Positions 1-11,129 of a stretch of 64,000 nucleotides of DNA are shown here, one piece after another. Each line of letters opens with the position of its first letter. The first letter of the stretch is position 1. Made by a program: the position numbers and the translations under genes. This DNA comes from Todiramphus chloris collaris (lineage: Eukaryota; Chordata; Aves; Coraciiformes; Alcedinidae), in assembly GCA_025345505.1 (NCBI GenBank), contig JANVCC010000030.1, forward strand, positions 12,687,059 through 12,751,058. The letters run 5' to 3'. The notes under the pieces are model-generated. The model was given only the letters and a program-made list of their open reading frames with translations. It did no database searches and was not told the origin of the DNA.

Positions 1-2825
1 GGCCAGGGGTCCTACTAACGGCTTGTATTGCCCATCGGTTGTGTAGTCGCCTCTCCATCCTCCTCCTCCCTGGGCCTCCAACCTACTGTGAGCAGGACTC
101 CCCGAGGCTCTGGGCTGAGATGTCCCCTCCTGCATGGGGATCAGGGCTTCCTAAAGTGAGCAGTGTTGGCTCGGGGGCAATCCCGATGGTCTGGGTGCAC
201 ACCCCTCCTGGATGCTGTGTGGACCGTGCTGTGTGGGAAGGCAGCGCTGAACCCGAGGGTCTCTGTGGGGCTGGCACAGCAACATGAAAGCTCGGCTCCC
301 AGTGCAAGGCAAGGTGCAGGAAAAGGGGAGTTTGGCAGCAGGAAAGAGATAGCTGGATTGGGGAGACCCAACAGGAACAGGGTCTGGCATCTCACAGCTT
401 TTCTAGGGGGCACTGGGAGGTGGGGAGTCATCCTGGCATTCACGTGCCACCTTACACCTGCGGGCAGGCAGCACCCGGGCCAGGGGATGCCTGGCTGGGT
501 GCCCCATCCCACAGCAGCACTCCCAGAACAGCAGCCAGACACCCTGCCAGCACAGCATACATGGCTCCCAGCCCCCAAGGGGACTCTGGCTGCCGGAATA
601 GACCAGCACCTCATGCATAGGGTGATGCTGTAGAGCTGGAGGGTACATGTCCTCCCCCTGCACCCGCAGGCTCTGCTTCCAGGAGGGCGAGGGATGGCTG
701 CTCTCCCTGGGACCTGCCAATTCAGGATGCTTCAAGGGATGCTCTATGTGTCTCTTAGGCACAATGACTGAAAGCCCAAAAGAACCAGTGTAGCCAGCTT
801 TTTGATGCTGTGTTTTTGGCCAGAGCACACAGATTGGACCCCTCTAAAGCATCCTGGTTACTCATCAGGCAGTGCCACAGCCAGGGGTGGTTGCAGGAGG
901 GGACATGGTGCCTCTGCTCTCTGACTGGCTTTGTGGCCATCCTCTTCCTCTTGCTCCCCCATTCCAAGAGGGCCTGTGGGCATGTTTGGTTTTGTAGTCC
1001 AGGCTCTAGATTTATTGCTTCCAGGTCTCTGTGTGTTTGTTCATTAAATGAAAGACGTCTGGTTGAGCCTGCTTTTCGTTCCTCCAGCCCCCCTCCTGCA
1101 ACCCAGAGGGGGTCCTTTGGAATCGGTGTGATGCCTCCCTTCACATCTCACAGGCACCCAAACACCCAGCAGTGCTGCATGAGCTGGGGACACATCTGTG
1201 AGATATGTCCCAAGGGCCCTGGGCAGATGCTAAACCTGAGCCCTGGGACAAGGTGGCTTTGGGCTGAGGCTGAGCAGGGGGCAGGTGCTGGTACCCCCCC
1301 TGGCCACTAATGACCATGCTGGGGCACAGCATGTTGGGGGCATGAGCTACCAGCTGGGGGGTCCTGTCTGGCCAGGCTTGAGTTGTCCCCTGTCCCCAGG
1401 CTGATGTTCCCCTTCTGCTGTGACTGGAAGACATGAGCTCCCAATTAAAGGATATTTCAGCCAGACACAGGGGCTATGGCAGCTGGAGGAACATACAGCA
1501 GGAGGACATGGGGACAAGATGGGGACAAGAGAGAGGAGAAGAGAAGCCAGTTTATACTGGAATGTAAATACAGCAGCACACGCTGCTCCACAGGGCACGT
1601 CACCCCCCTCCTGGCCCTGAGACCAGGGCAAGAGGTGCCAGAAACAGCTCAGACCTTGTCTGTGTCATGAGACGGCAGAGCCCGTGTCTGACCTGGGTGC
1701 AGGGTAGAGGTGAGGAGAAGGAGGGTCAGGGTCTGTTGCAGGAGCCCTGTCCCACAGCTGCTGCTCCTGTTGTCCGCAGTGAGGTGCCACAACAGGTCCC
1801 ACATCCAAGAGCAGAGGGGTAGACTCTCGGACATGCTTTAATAATCCTAAGAATCAAGACCATCATCTCTAGCCCCCCTGGATGTGCAGAACAACAGCTT
1901 GGAGTTAAGAAGGGAACTTCCCAGCAAGATTAACTCTGAAAACTAGTGACAACACTTTAAGTGTCTATGCTATCTGTACCCCTGCTGCTCATTCTAGAAG
2001 CTAGGTCTTACTAATGAGCTTTACTCAATGGCACTATATTTGTCTGTTAGAGCAACCTCTGGGGATCAAGAAATAAGGTTTAAAGATGCAAATATTCTGT
2101 AAGATAGCCAGATTTAAATGTCTTTTCTTGTTTCCTTAGCCTGGAGTCCAAGGATAAGTTTTACAGGAAGTGAGGAAACATCCTCCAGAATGAGAACCTT
2201 TTTTAAAAGAAAAGACCAAATAAAATAAAACCACTATATATATATACCTTTTTTTTTAATTATTATTTTTTTTCTTAAAACCATAGAATTTGGAAAACTC
2301 TTCTGCTCACCCAGGGCAGTATGCAGGTCAGGTTCATCCACTCCTCTCCAGTTTGCAGACCACCTCTGGCAGGTGCTGCGAGCAGCAGCACAGGGTGTAC
2401 CTCGACCAGGCACCTCACTACGCAGAGCAGAGGCAGTTCAGCAGACGGGTACACGGCAGATGACAAAAAGCCTCAAATAAGTCCTTAAAACATCCAACTC
2501 AGTCTGGCAGCGAGCTCCTCTTCTGCCCGGAGGCTGGACCCCAGTGCAAGGACCTGAGCTCAGACACAGATGCTGGGAGAATTCACACCCCAAGGCAGGT
2601 TGGTTTGGGGTTTTTTTTAATCTTCCACATGGCTTTTTTTTTTTTTTTTTTTTTTTGAGGCAGGAGTAATAACTGCTAAAGATGCATATGGAATTTGAAT
2701 ATGAATGATAAGAACAGCTGTGTATATCTATTATGAATGAACATAAACAGAAATGTATAAACTGAGATTTTGGGGCTTTTGGAAGAATTAGTGCCTTTGT
2801 TCCTGGATTTTTTTCCTATCAAAGT
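1..2825. other. Upstream non-coding DNA, no gene recognised
   Basis: GC-rich to 1800, then AT-richer from 1820 to 2825. Short open frames on both strands show no family motif. There is a TATATATATA tract and T-rich sequence at 2236-2276 and a 23-base T run at 2634-2656. Confidence 0.6.
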
Positions 2826-2929
2826 TTGAACCAAAGCCCATTAGCCTGGACTTTCCCGCAGCCGACCAAGCCAGGAGCTTCATTTCGCCCTGGCTCCGAG
2901 CCACCCCGAATTCTCCTCAACAGCTCAGT

Positions 2930-3345
2930 GAGCCCTAATCCTAACAAATTTACCCAGAGAAGTGGGTCTCTTATTACACAGCCTCATTTGAATGCTTTCC
3001 AAGGTTAATTTCTGCTCCCTCTCTCTCTCTCCAAACACGCCTGCCCCTCCGGAGCTGGCTCCCCCCCTTCCTCAGCCCCCCCCCCCCCAGCTCCCCACCA
3101 GCGCCAGTCCAGGGGGAGCAGCCCCGTTCACCACCACGATGGTTTTTAAACGAGAAAATAATGTGATGTGCGTCCCTGGGTCCGGGTTCTGCCCGGAGGG
3201 TTTCTTAATGCCGAGCGACTTCCTTTGCAAATTAATTGCAACTTTCGTTGGGCGAAAAATAGCCCTGGAAACCCCTTCCCCACAGGCTCTTCCGCATGTG
3301 ATAGTAACTCGATTTATAATCGGATTTCTGCGACTCTTGTTTCTT
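2930..3345. promoter_or_regulatory. Candidate conserved non-coding block beside a CpG patch
   Basis: An AT-richer segment with varied, non-repetitive sequence (for example GGTTTTTAAACGAGAAAATA at 3139 and CAAATTAATTGCAAC at 3228) in a GC-rich setting. It keeps isolated CpGs, unlike neighbouring DNA. A C run sits at about 3076-3089. This is a judgement from composition; conservation was not measured. Confidence 0.3.
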
Positions 3346-3620
3346 CCTTCCCCTCCCCGGCACGCCGGGGAGTGCCTGTGCGGGTACCGGCTACAGGGCA
3401 GCCGCACCGGGCCCCGGGAGCATCGCTGCCCCCGGGCCGAGCCGAGCCGAGCCGAGATGAGCCCGGCTCTCGCTTTGCAGCAGACGGAGCAAGAAAACCT
3501 CAGCGTGGGGAAAGCGAAACCCGAGGCAGCGCGGGGAGCAGCTGCCACATCCATTAGGGAAGGAACCGGCCGTGCCTGGTGGACGGGTCTCGCAGGGGAG
3601 GTGTGAGGGGGGGGCTGGGG
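3340..3620. promoter_or_regulatory. Small CpG-rich patch 29 kb upstream of EPHB3
   Basis: Dense CpG with GC-rich words (GCCGGGG, GCACCGGGCCCCGGGAG) and four exact copies of GCCGA at 3436-3455. It could be the promoter of an unannotated transcript or a CpG-type enhancer. No protein frame in it looks real. Confidence 0.4.
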
Positions 3621-5540
3621 CTCGCAGCAGGGGATTAGAAGGAAGGGTTAGGTGGAAAAAAAAAAATCTCCAGAGGAGCCAGGAGCCCACCTCACCCACC
3701 AGCCCAGCTGCCTGTGGCCCTAGGGATGCTTTCTGTGGGCTTTAAGGTGCAAGAAGCAGAGCCTTTCCCCGGCAGCCGTGCCCGGGGGTTTGCACTGGGT
3801 CGCTGTGGAACAACAGCCTCGCAGCCCCAGGCCAGGGGTTTTCTGAACGCCCTAAGGCAGGGAGGTAGATGGTGCCTGGGCTGGGTGCCCTGCTCATCTC
3901 CCATCTGCCAAGGCAGCTGATTCACCCTGCTTGTTCTCCTTTCCTCACGTTTCTCTTCTTTATGCTCAGTTAATGCTTTTATGTTTGCTCACGCTGAGCG
4001 TCACGGGTAGCAGAGCATCCCATTGCTCCACAGAATGCCCCCCGGCAGGCCGAGGGCAGGGAGGGGCTGGGGGATGTTCCCTGTGCCATTCCAGGGTGGC
4101 TGAGTGAGGCTGGAGCTCCAGCGGGACGGTAGCACTAGGAGCAGCGCCTGGATCTTCCTGGTGGGGACGCCATGAAGGTATCTTCTCTGAAGTGCCTCTG
4201 CAAGTCCTGCCTGCTGCCGCATCCTACTGTCGGGTAACCTCCCGTTGCTGTCCCCCTGAAGCCTCACTGCCCGATGCTGCCCAGCAGACATCTCACCGAG
4301 CAATGCTCGTGTTTGATGATTTTGCTCCAGGCGTACGAGCTGCATGTATCAAAGCTGAGCCACATCTTATCTCCTGGCAGTGCTCCTGCCTGCTCCCAGC
4401 CTGGGAGTCCCGGCTGTCGGGGTGTTCACCGTGGTTCCTCAGCACTGCTCTCTGCTGAAATCTACTGTGTGGGTTTGAAGTGCCAGTTTTGGGCAGGGGA
4501 GCCCCACGGTAGGTCTGTGAGTTGTGAGGTGGAGGGCCCCCAGCACATGCTGGTCATTGCTCTAAGGTCTACCTTAAATAATGTCAATACTAAAGGCAAG
4601 GCAGACTGGAGAGAAGGAAGGAGCGAAGTGAAGCCTGATGAGATTGCATGGACACATCAGTGTGATCATTTCATGGAAACTGTTTAAAACAGGAAAAAAA
4701 ATCCATCAAGTTTACAGTTAAGGATGCGGGACACAGCAGCCAGGGAACAGCCCCGTGGGGCCACAGAGGTGGCCTGTGCCCCCTTCCCCACTGAAGCCCC
4801 ACACCCATGAGCTGCTCCTGCCCTGTTGCACTGAGGAAGGTCCAGAGCAAGCCCTGGCTGCAGAGGTGTTGTGAAATGGGCCCAAAGGATGGAGGGAAAA
4901 GCTGCAGAATGCAGTACAGGGACTGGCATCTTGTAACCAGCTTTACTGCAACTGTGTGTGTGCCTGGTGTGAAGGGGCAGGACATTTGCTTTTAGGGATG
5001 ACCAAAATTTACCGAGAGTTGCAGTGGCAAACACTGAAAGAGGAAGTTTTAGAAGGGAAATAAAACGTTAATGCCTCAAGGCTTAAGGTGATTCTCAGTG
5101 CCAAGGCAGGGAAGTAATTAGTGCTGTAGATGGAGAAATCACCAGCATTAAATGGAAGCAGGGCGAGGTCAAGTTGAAGGGGCCATGAGGAGGAGGATGG
5201 GCAAGAGCTCTGGAGGAGAGAGCGGGAGCTGAGCCTGGAGTCCCCCAAGATCCCTCCAGCACACTGAGCCCGAGCAGCACCCATCCTGCCAGGGGGATGT
5301 GCCTGCAATGCCTCAGCCCTCCTCCTCGCTCCGGCTCCTGCTGGCCATGGGCCAGGAGAAAGGCTCCCCCAAGCACGGCAGGGACCCATCCAACCCCGCA
5401 CAGCTCCAATTATCCCTGGCTGGAGACTTTCCAGGAATCTCATCCCCTCTCTCTCTCTCTCCCCACCCTGCATCCCCCTGCCTCCCCCCCTCAAAGCAAT
5501 TTGACTTTTATAGTAATAACTTCTGAACCCTGAATTGAGG
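3621..5540. other. Non-coding DNA, nothing recognised
   Basis: Mixed GC-rich sequence without repeats or a convincing open frame. A short CT repeat lies at about 5447-5462. Confidence 0.55.
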
Positions 5541-5559
5541 CCGTGCCAAGGAAAGCAAC

Positions 5560-5760
5560 AGAAAACAATGTGATGGGCCTCGGCAGGCGCGGAAACTCCA
5601 GCGACCGAGACCAGCCCTAAAATAACTTTTGAGAGATTGTTATTTATTCTGGGAGAAAGTTCGTTCATTCACAATTTGGAGAGGAGATAAATCAGGGCAG
5701 GCTTGGGCTGCCCGCCCCTGCTCTGAGGCAGCACGTCACAGCTATAAATGCAGGGTGCAG
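5560..5760 (+). promoter_or_regulatory. AT-richer block ending in a CRE-like site and TATA box
   Basis: Non-repetitive AT-richer sequence (CTAAAATAACTTTTGAGAGA at 5617) leads to CACGTCA at 5732-5738 and TATAAAT at 5743-5749. The spacing resembles a compact promoter pointing right, but no gene is recognised downstream. It could equally be an enhancer with a chance TATA. Confidence 0.3.
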
Positions 5761-5799
5761 CCAGCTCCCCACAGTCCTCATGCATGTGTGCAACCCTGT

Positions 5800-7440
5800 G
5801 CCCTGCTGGAAAAGCCACAGTGATTTTTTTTTTTAAGGGTATTTGTGTTCAGGTGGAGGAGTCTGGCTTGAGGCTGGGTGTCTGTGTGTGCTGCTGGGTG
5901 CAGGGGGCTGCACACCGCATGCGTCTGCACCTGCACGTGTTTGGCTTCCCCTGGCACACTGGTCAGTGTGACCGCTGTGCCACACGCTGCCAGCTCACAC
6001 ACCTGCCCCTGGCTTCAGTACACTTGAGCTGTCGGTGCCTGATGGGCAGCGGGTGATGCAGGCAAGCGCTGGGCAGGGAACACAGGCAACATCCTGCTGA
6101 AGGTCCTGGTGAGCATCAGCATGTGCGGGGCACATCGGCTGGGCAAGCGGCAAATTGTGCCACCTCAGTAACGCGGTGCTGTTTCTGCAGCTCTGAGCTG
6201 CTGCGGCTTCCCCGCAATTCGCCAGGGGTGTGCCAGAGCTCCTGTCTCTGCTGGAGGAGTCTTGGGCAGGCAGGGCAACCGCAGCCGCTCTCTGCATCAG
6301 GGAAAATGCTCTTGGGAGGAGGCAGGCAGGCAGCCAGCAAGGCAGCCCCCGGCACTGCTGCGTGTCTGCTCGTGCAGATGTGTTTTATGGTACCTGTCAC
6401 CACAGTCTGGGCACTGGTTGGGATTTGAAGTGCAGCGGTGGCTCCGACAGCCTGGGCTCAGCTGACTGCGTGACCTGCAAGGTGGGCGGTGGGGGCCCTT
6501 TGTCAGGTTTGGAGAGTAAATGCTGGGGAAACGCTGCTGTCTGAGGGCTGGGACATGCTGTCCCTGCCTGCTGGGTGGCGGTGGTGCCAGAGACCTCACA
6601 GCACAGCTCTGCAGGCAGATGGGTGGGACTGGGATGGACAGTGCCTGGATTTGGGATGATGGGCATTGCCCGTTTTGTGTGCAGATCATCTCTGGGAAGG
6701 ATGTGCATCCATAACCACCTGCCCTCGAGCATCTCTGGAGCAAGGATCACTCCTGCTCCACTGTGGCACTGGCTGGCTCAAGCACGATGCTGCAGTGTCA
6801 TGGTGCAGCATTGCCATTGTCACCCAGCTGGCACACTGGCTTTTGGAGGGTGCACTGCTCAGGAGCAGGAAAACCCTACAACTATCCCTCCCTGCATGAG
6901 GACAGCAGAACTTGCCTGGGTCACCCCCCACTTCCTGGTGCCTGCAGCCTGCAGGGATCTTGCTGAGTGTCACAATTTTGCTTTCGGGTTTGTCTCTGAC
7001 ATGTGGACGTGACGAAGCCAGAGACCCAGAGATGCAAAAGAGACCAAGCCCAGTGCTGCCAAGGGGGTGAGTCGGTCCTGTGCTTCTGAGTGAGGAGAGC
7101 ACCAGTTTCTGTTTAGCAACACAAACAGCCTGGTACTGTATAAGCTGTTGCACAGCCACCCTTGTGGTACAGACTGTGGGGAGAGCAGGATTCCATCTGG
7201 GTCAGACACAGGGCAGAAGCAGCCCTCCGGTCAGCACACACAGCTTCCTTCATGGCACAGTGCCTGCGACGGTGACACCAGCCCTGCCAGGCCACATCCC
7301 TCATCCTGCCAGGCAGGAAAGTCTTCAGCCCTGTGGACCTCCTCACCTCTCCGCGTCCCCTGCCCTCCACCCTGCCACCATTGCGGGCAGCCCCGTGCTC
7401 GCCATCTGACTTCCAGCCTCACTGCTCTTCGGGCTCTCTG
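5800..7440. other. Non-coding DNA, nothing recognised
   Basis: GC-rich with many short overlapping open frames on both strands and no motif in any of them. Confidence 0.55.
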
Positions 7441-7469
7441 AGCAGCTCGTGATCTTGGCAGGCAGCTTG

Positions 7470-8420
7470 AGGTCTTACCAGCCATTATTACAGTGATTAT
7501 TTTTGTTTTCCCAGCTCGGAAGGGCTCTCCTCTCACCTCGCTCCTGGCTGGCCCCAAGCCAGGTGAGACTGAGCACAGAGAGAGGGGAGCAGGAAGCATC
7601 CTGCGTTGCCAGGGTGGGGGACCACAGAGAGACACAGGAGATGGGGCAGAGGGGAGAGGAGATCCTGTCACTCCCCCTAAAGATCCAGATAGGAAATCAA
7701 CACCCGCTTGGTTAATTCATTAGCTTTGATTAGCGACTCTGAAGCTTAGATCAGTTAATGGGCTCCCTCCCACTGGTAAATCTCCAAGAGAAGTTCAGTG
7801 AAGTTATCTGAACGAGCAATGGCAAGGGGAAAATGGGGATGACAGCAATTGAATTAGGAAGATGCTAAATGAAGAAGCCAACCTGAGACAGAGCAGGGAC
7901 GATGCAAAATGGTCACAGCACTAGGACGTGGGGCAGAGCGCTGTGACATTGCTGTGCCGAGCTGGACAGGGCTGGGGTGGCAGCTGCCTGTGGGCACCAG
8001 TCCAGGCTGGGGTTTGGTACGGTTTTTGCTAGCTGTGTGCCTTGCAGATCCCTTCACCAACACCACCTTCTCCCTATGTGGGCTTCATCTTCCTCCAAGT
8101 GGAGGTTCTTCCATGGCCTGAGTTTGGTCATTGATTAAATTAGCTGAGAAGTAACGTGTTTCTGAGGATGTGATGTAGTGACCTTCAGTGTTTTCATTAG
8201 AATATACATGTATATATTTGTTTTCTGCGGTTATGAATGTAATTCCACAATCCACTTAGGAGCCGGTAATTTTCTGGCTGAGGTGGGAAGTTGCTGACAT
8301 CTTGTGATACATGACAAGATTGATTGTATTTGCTTACCCTTTAACCTAATAAAGAAAAATAATGTTCCTCAGTCTGGCTAATTCTCTATAAACTTGAGCA
8401 TTGCTTTAAATCAGCTGGAA
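7470..8420. promoter_or_regulatory. Cluster of AT-rich blocks, enhancer candidate
   Basis: Three AT-rich islands: 7470-7510, 7690-7860 and 8120-8420. The middle one packs homeodomain-type TTAATT, ATTAG and GATTAG words with a TCF-like CTTTGAT at 7724-7730. The last contains TGATTAAATTAGCTGAG and an ATACATGTATATAT palindrome. Conservation is inferred, not seen. Confidence 0.35.
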
Positions 8421-9540
8421 GCGCAGGCACTGAACCACATCATCGCTGGGGCAAAAGTTCCTCTCCCCAGGTCCTCTCCAGCTCCCACCCAAGGTGGGCC
8501 TACATAGAAGCATAATCCCCAAGAGCACCCAGCACCTCTGGGACCACGGGAATCAGGGTGGTCATGGTGGGGAGGTGGCCTTGGCGCCCCGTGAGTCCTG
8601 CTCACTAGGAAAGCATTAGGCAATTTGCTGCTAATCGTGTTATCACCAGCACATCTGAGCAGCTGCTGGGGCAGCAGCAGGCCAAAGCAAACACGGCCCA
8701 GTGCCCCGAGGATAGGGAGCACGGCAGAGGCAGCTGGGCCTGCTCTCAGGTTTCCAGGTCACCCTTCTCCCACCAAAGCAGTCCAGTTGGCCTCTGAAAA
8801 GAAGGAGGTTCTGCAGGGTCAACTGTGGCCAGCACTGTGGTGGAGAGGAAGGGTTCTGTGGCAGTGGGGCAGGGAGCTGCCCCGGCCAAAAGCTGGGCTG
8901 ATGCTCCAACACCAGTACCTGGGTGACCTGGGGCATGCTGCACAGTGGGCACCATGCCTGGCAAAATGTCTGCCCTTCTTCACTGGGAGATGGGATGCAA
9001 GAGGTGAAGGAGTGGGCTGGGCAGCGGGGTACATGCCACAGGGGGAGAGCTGGCCCTGCAGAGAGGGGCTTTGCCATCCTACAGCACCAGCTCCTCCATC
9101 CTTCCTTCCCAGACACAGCCCTCTCCAGAGGGAAAGGATTAGGCAGAGCGAGCAATGTCACTACAACATGGTTCCCCTCAATTACTCGCCTGCCCTCAGG
9201 GGAAACATTGTGCCTGGGTTGTTCTTATTCAGTTCCAGTTGTCCTTACTCAGCTCCTCTGACCTTCTCCGGAGCACAACACAGAGCAAACAGGGTGAAAC
9301 CTGTCTCCAGGGCAATGGCATCAGGGCATCACGTTGCCCCAGCTTGATGGCCCGTGCCCATAGCAGTGTACCCATGACTTAGGTGTGCAGAGGCAATGGA
9401 GCTAGAGCCTGGGGAAGGGTTTTGCCCACTGGGCACCAGGCAGCCACCCCAAGGCTGGGCTGCAGTGGAAGGGCTGGCAGGGGGCTGCTCACTGCCTGGC
9501 TTGGTGGTTTGCCCGACGGCTGCCGCCCAGCTGGGAATTG
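8421..9540. other. Non-coding DNA, nothing recognised
   Basis: GC-rich sequence. The 240-codon open frame at 8625-9347 begins at no supported start, has no family motif and overlaps an equally open antisense frame, so it is not called. Confidence 0.55.
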
Positions 9541-9554
9541 CCTTTGCCTTTGCC

Positions 9555-9740
9555 GGTGTGCTTAAAAATAACCTACTAGCTTGTCAAGGTTATAAACAGA
9601 GAGAGAACAAATTGCTTTCTGAGTTGATTAAACTGCTCAGCGTGGTTGCGCACGCGGCGCTTACCGTACGGCTGGGACGAGCCGGAGTCTGGCACGTTAA
9701 TTTGCACTCGGCAGTTCCTGTGCTAATAAGGCCTTGATGA
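9555..9740. promoter_or_regulatory. Candidate conserved non-coding block
   Basis: A sharp switch to non-repetitive sequence with AT words (AAAAATAACCTACTAGCTTG) followed by a CpG-bearing stretch (GCGCACGCGGCGCTTACCGT at 9647) and GTTAATTTGCA. Isolated CpGs kept in a CpG-poor setting suggest constraint or lack of methylation. Confidence 0.3.
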
Positions 9741-10789
9741 GCTGCCTCCTCTTACCCTCAACACCGGCCCCTCCAAGCAACGCTTGGCTGGGCCCCGAGG
9801 CCTTCAGGGCACTTTTTCTTTTCAAAATGGCTTTTTTTTACCTTTCCATTGCTTTTGAGCAATACCATGTCTGGAGCTGCCCCAGAGCCGCTGGACCAAA
9901 TCTCCAGAGGATTTCACTGAGTCCTCGCTTCAGGGCAGCCAGAGGAGGACAGACAGCAGCACACCCCAAAATTCAGCTGCAGGGAGACCACAAATTGCTG
10001 CCAGAGACTCTTCGCCATGAGGGTGCAACAGCCATCCTCGCCTCCGCGCCGCACCACTCAGCATCACCCCACGACGCTGCAGCCATGACAGGGTCTCCAT
10101 GCTTAAAAGAGGTCTCCAAATATAACCAGCCCCTCGTCTCCCCCACCCTCCCCCTCCAACTTTCTGGGAAAATCCCTTTCTGCTAAAATTATCCAGATGT
10201 GCTTTACAGCTTGAGGGGAGTTTGTGGGAAAAATACGAGGTTCGCTGGATGAGACGTTTCCTGAAGCGTGGGGCTGGGAGCTGGTTCCACTTTGGAGCAG
10301 ACCCGCACTGCTCACGCGCCCGCCGCTGCCAGAGCTTGGCGTAGTTAGGCCAGATCAGCTTTATCTCTTAATGAGAACTAGGGAATGAGGGGGTTTTGTG
10401 TTTTCTTTTTTTTTTTTTTTTTTTATCCCAGTTCATACTGTGTGTTGGGAAAAGGAAGAAAAAGATTTTCTAATAAGATTGGTGCTTCCTAGTGCTCCGG
10501 CTCTAGATACCGAATGTGTCTTTCATGGGTTATGTAGAGTTTATCAGCACTGCTGGTTCCCAACAACACCCCACACCCCAAAGGGCATCCCCAGGAGCTG
10601 GCATCGGTGTCCCAAACAGGGACCAAATCTGGGGCCAAGCAGCGCAAAGCACCTGGTTTTCCTCGAGGAGAGGGGGCCAAAAGGTTGAGCTGCTCTGGGG
10701 GCTGCTCACCCTGGGCAGCCTCCAACAGATGAGTGAATTTTCAGTGGTGATGAACCAGCAGTAGGTGCAGACTTCTGGGTAGGGGCTTC
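9741..10789. other. Non-coding DNA, nothing recognised
   Basis: GC-rich with a long T run at about 10407-10424. A short AT-richer piece at 10330-10385 contains GATCAGCTTTATCTCTTAAT. No gene seen. Confidence 0.5.
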
Positions 10790-11095
10790 ACATAAATCGT
10801 AGCAATTTGCTGGCTCTGCCACTCTAAATCTTGTCTAATTATACCAAGGGTAGCATCTGACATCGATTTGTTACAGTATTTGTGTACGGAGAACTAGACA
10901 TTTTGAGGACGGGTTTAAGAGCAGTCTTCATAACTTTGCCCTTGCAATCCACTGCAAGTCACAAACAACTATGTTTGGCCATCTGGTTACCTGCCTACAT
11001 TTGAAAATCGGTTATTTTGAAGTCCTAAATACTATTATTTTTATCTTAAATCATTTTACAGATCCAAAATTAGAGGCCGCATTCAGGCATCTTTG
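10790..11095. promoter_or_regulatory. AT-rich candidate non-coding element
   Basis: About 300 bp of AT-rich, non-repetitive sequence (TGTCTAATTATACCAAGG at 10833, GACATCGATTTGTTAC at 10859) bounded by GC-rich DNA and an A-rich run at 11100-11130. Its function is a guess from composition. Confidence 0.27.
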
Positions 11096-11129
11096 GGGAA
11101 AAAAAAAAAATAGAAAAAAGAAAAAAGGA

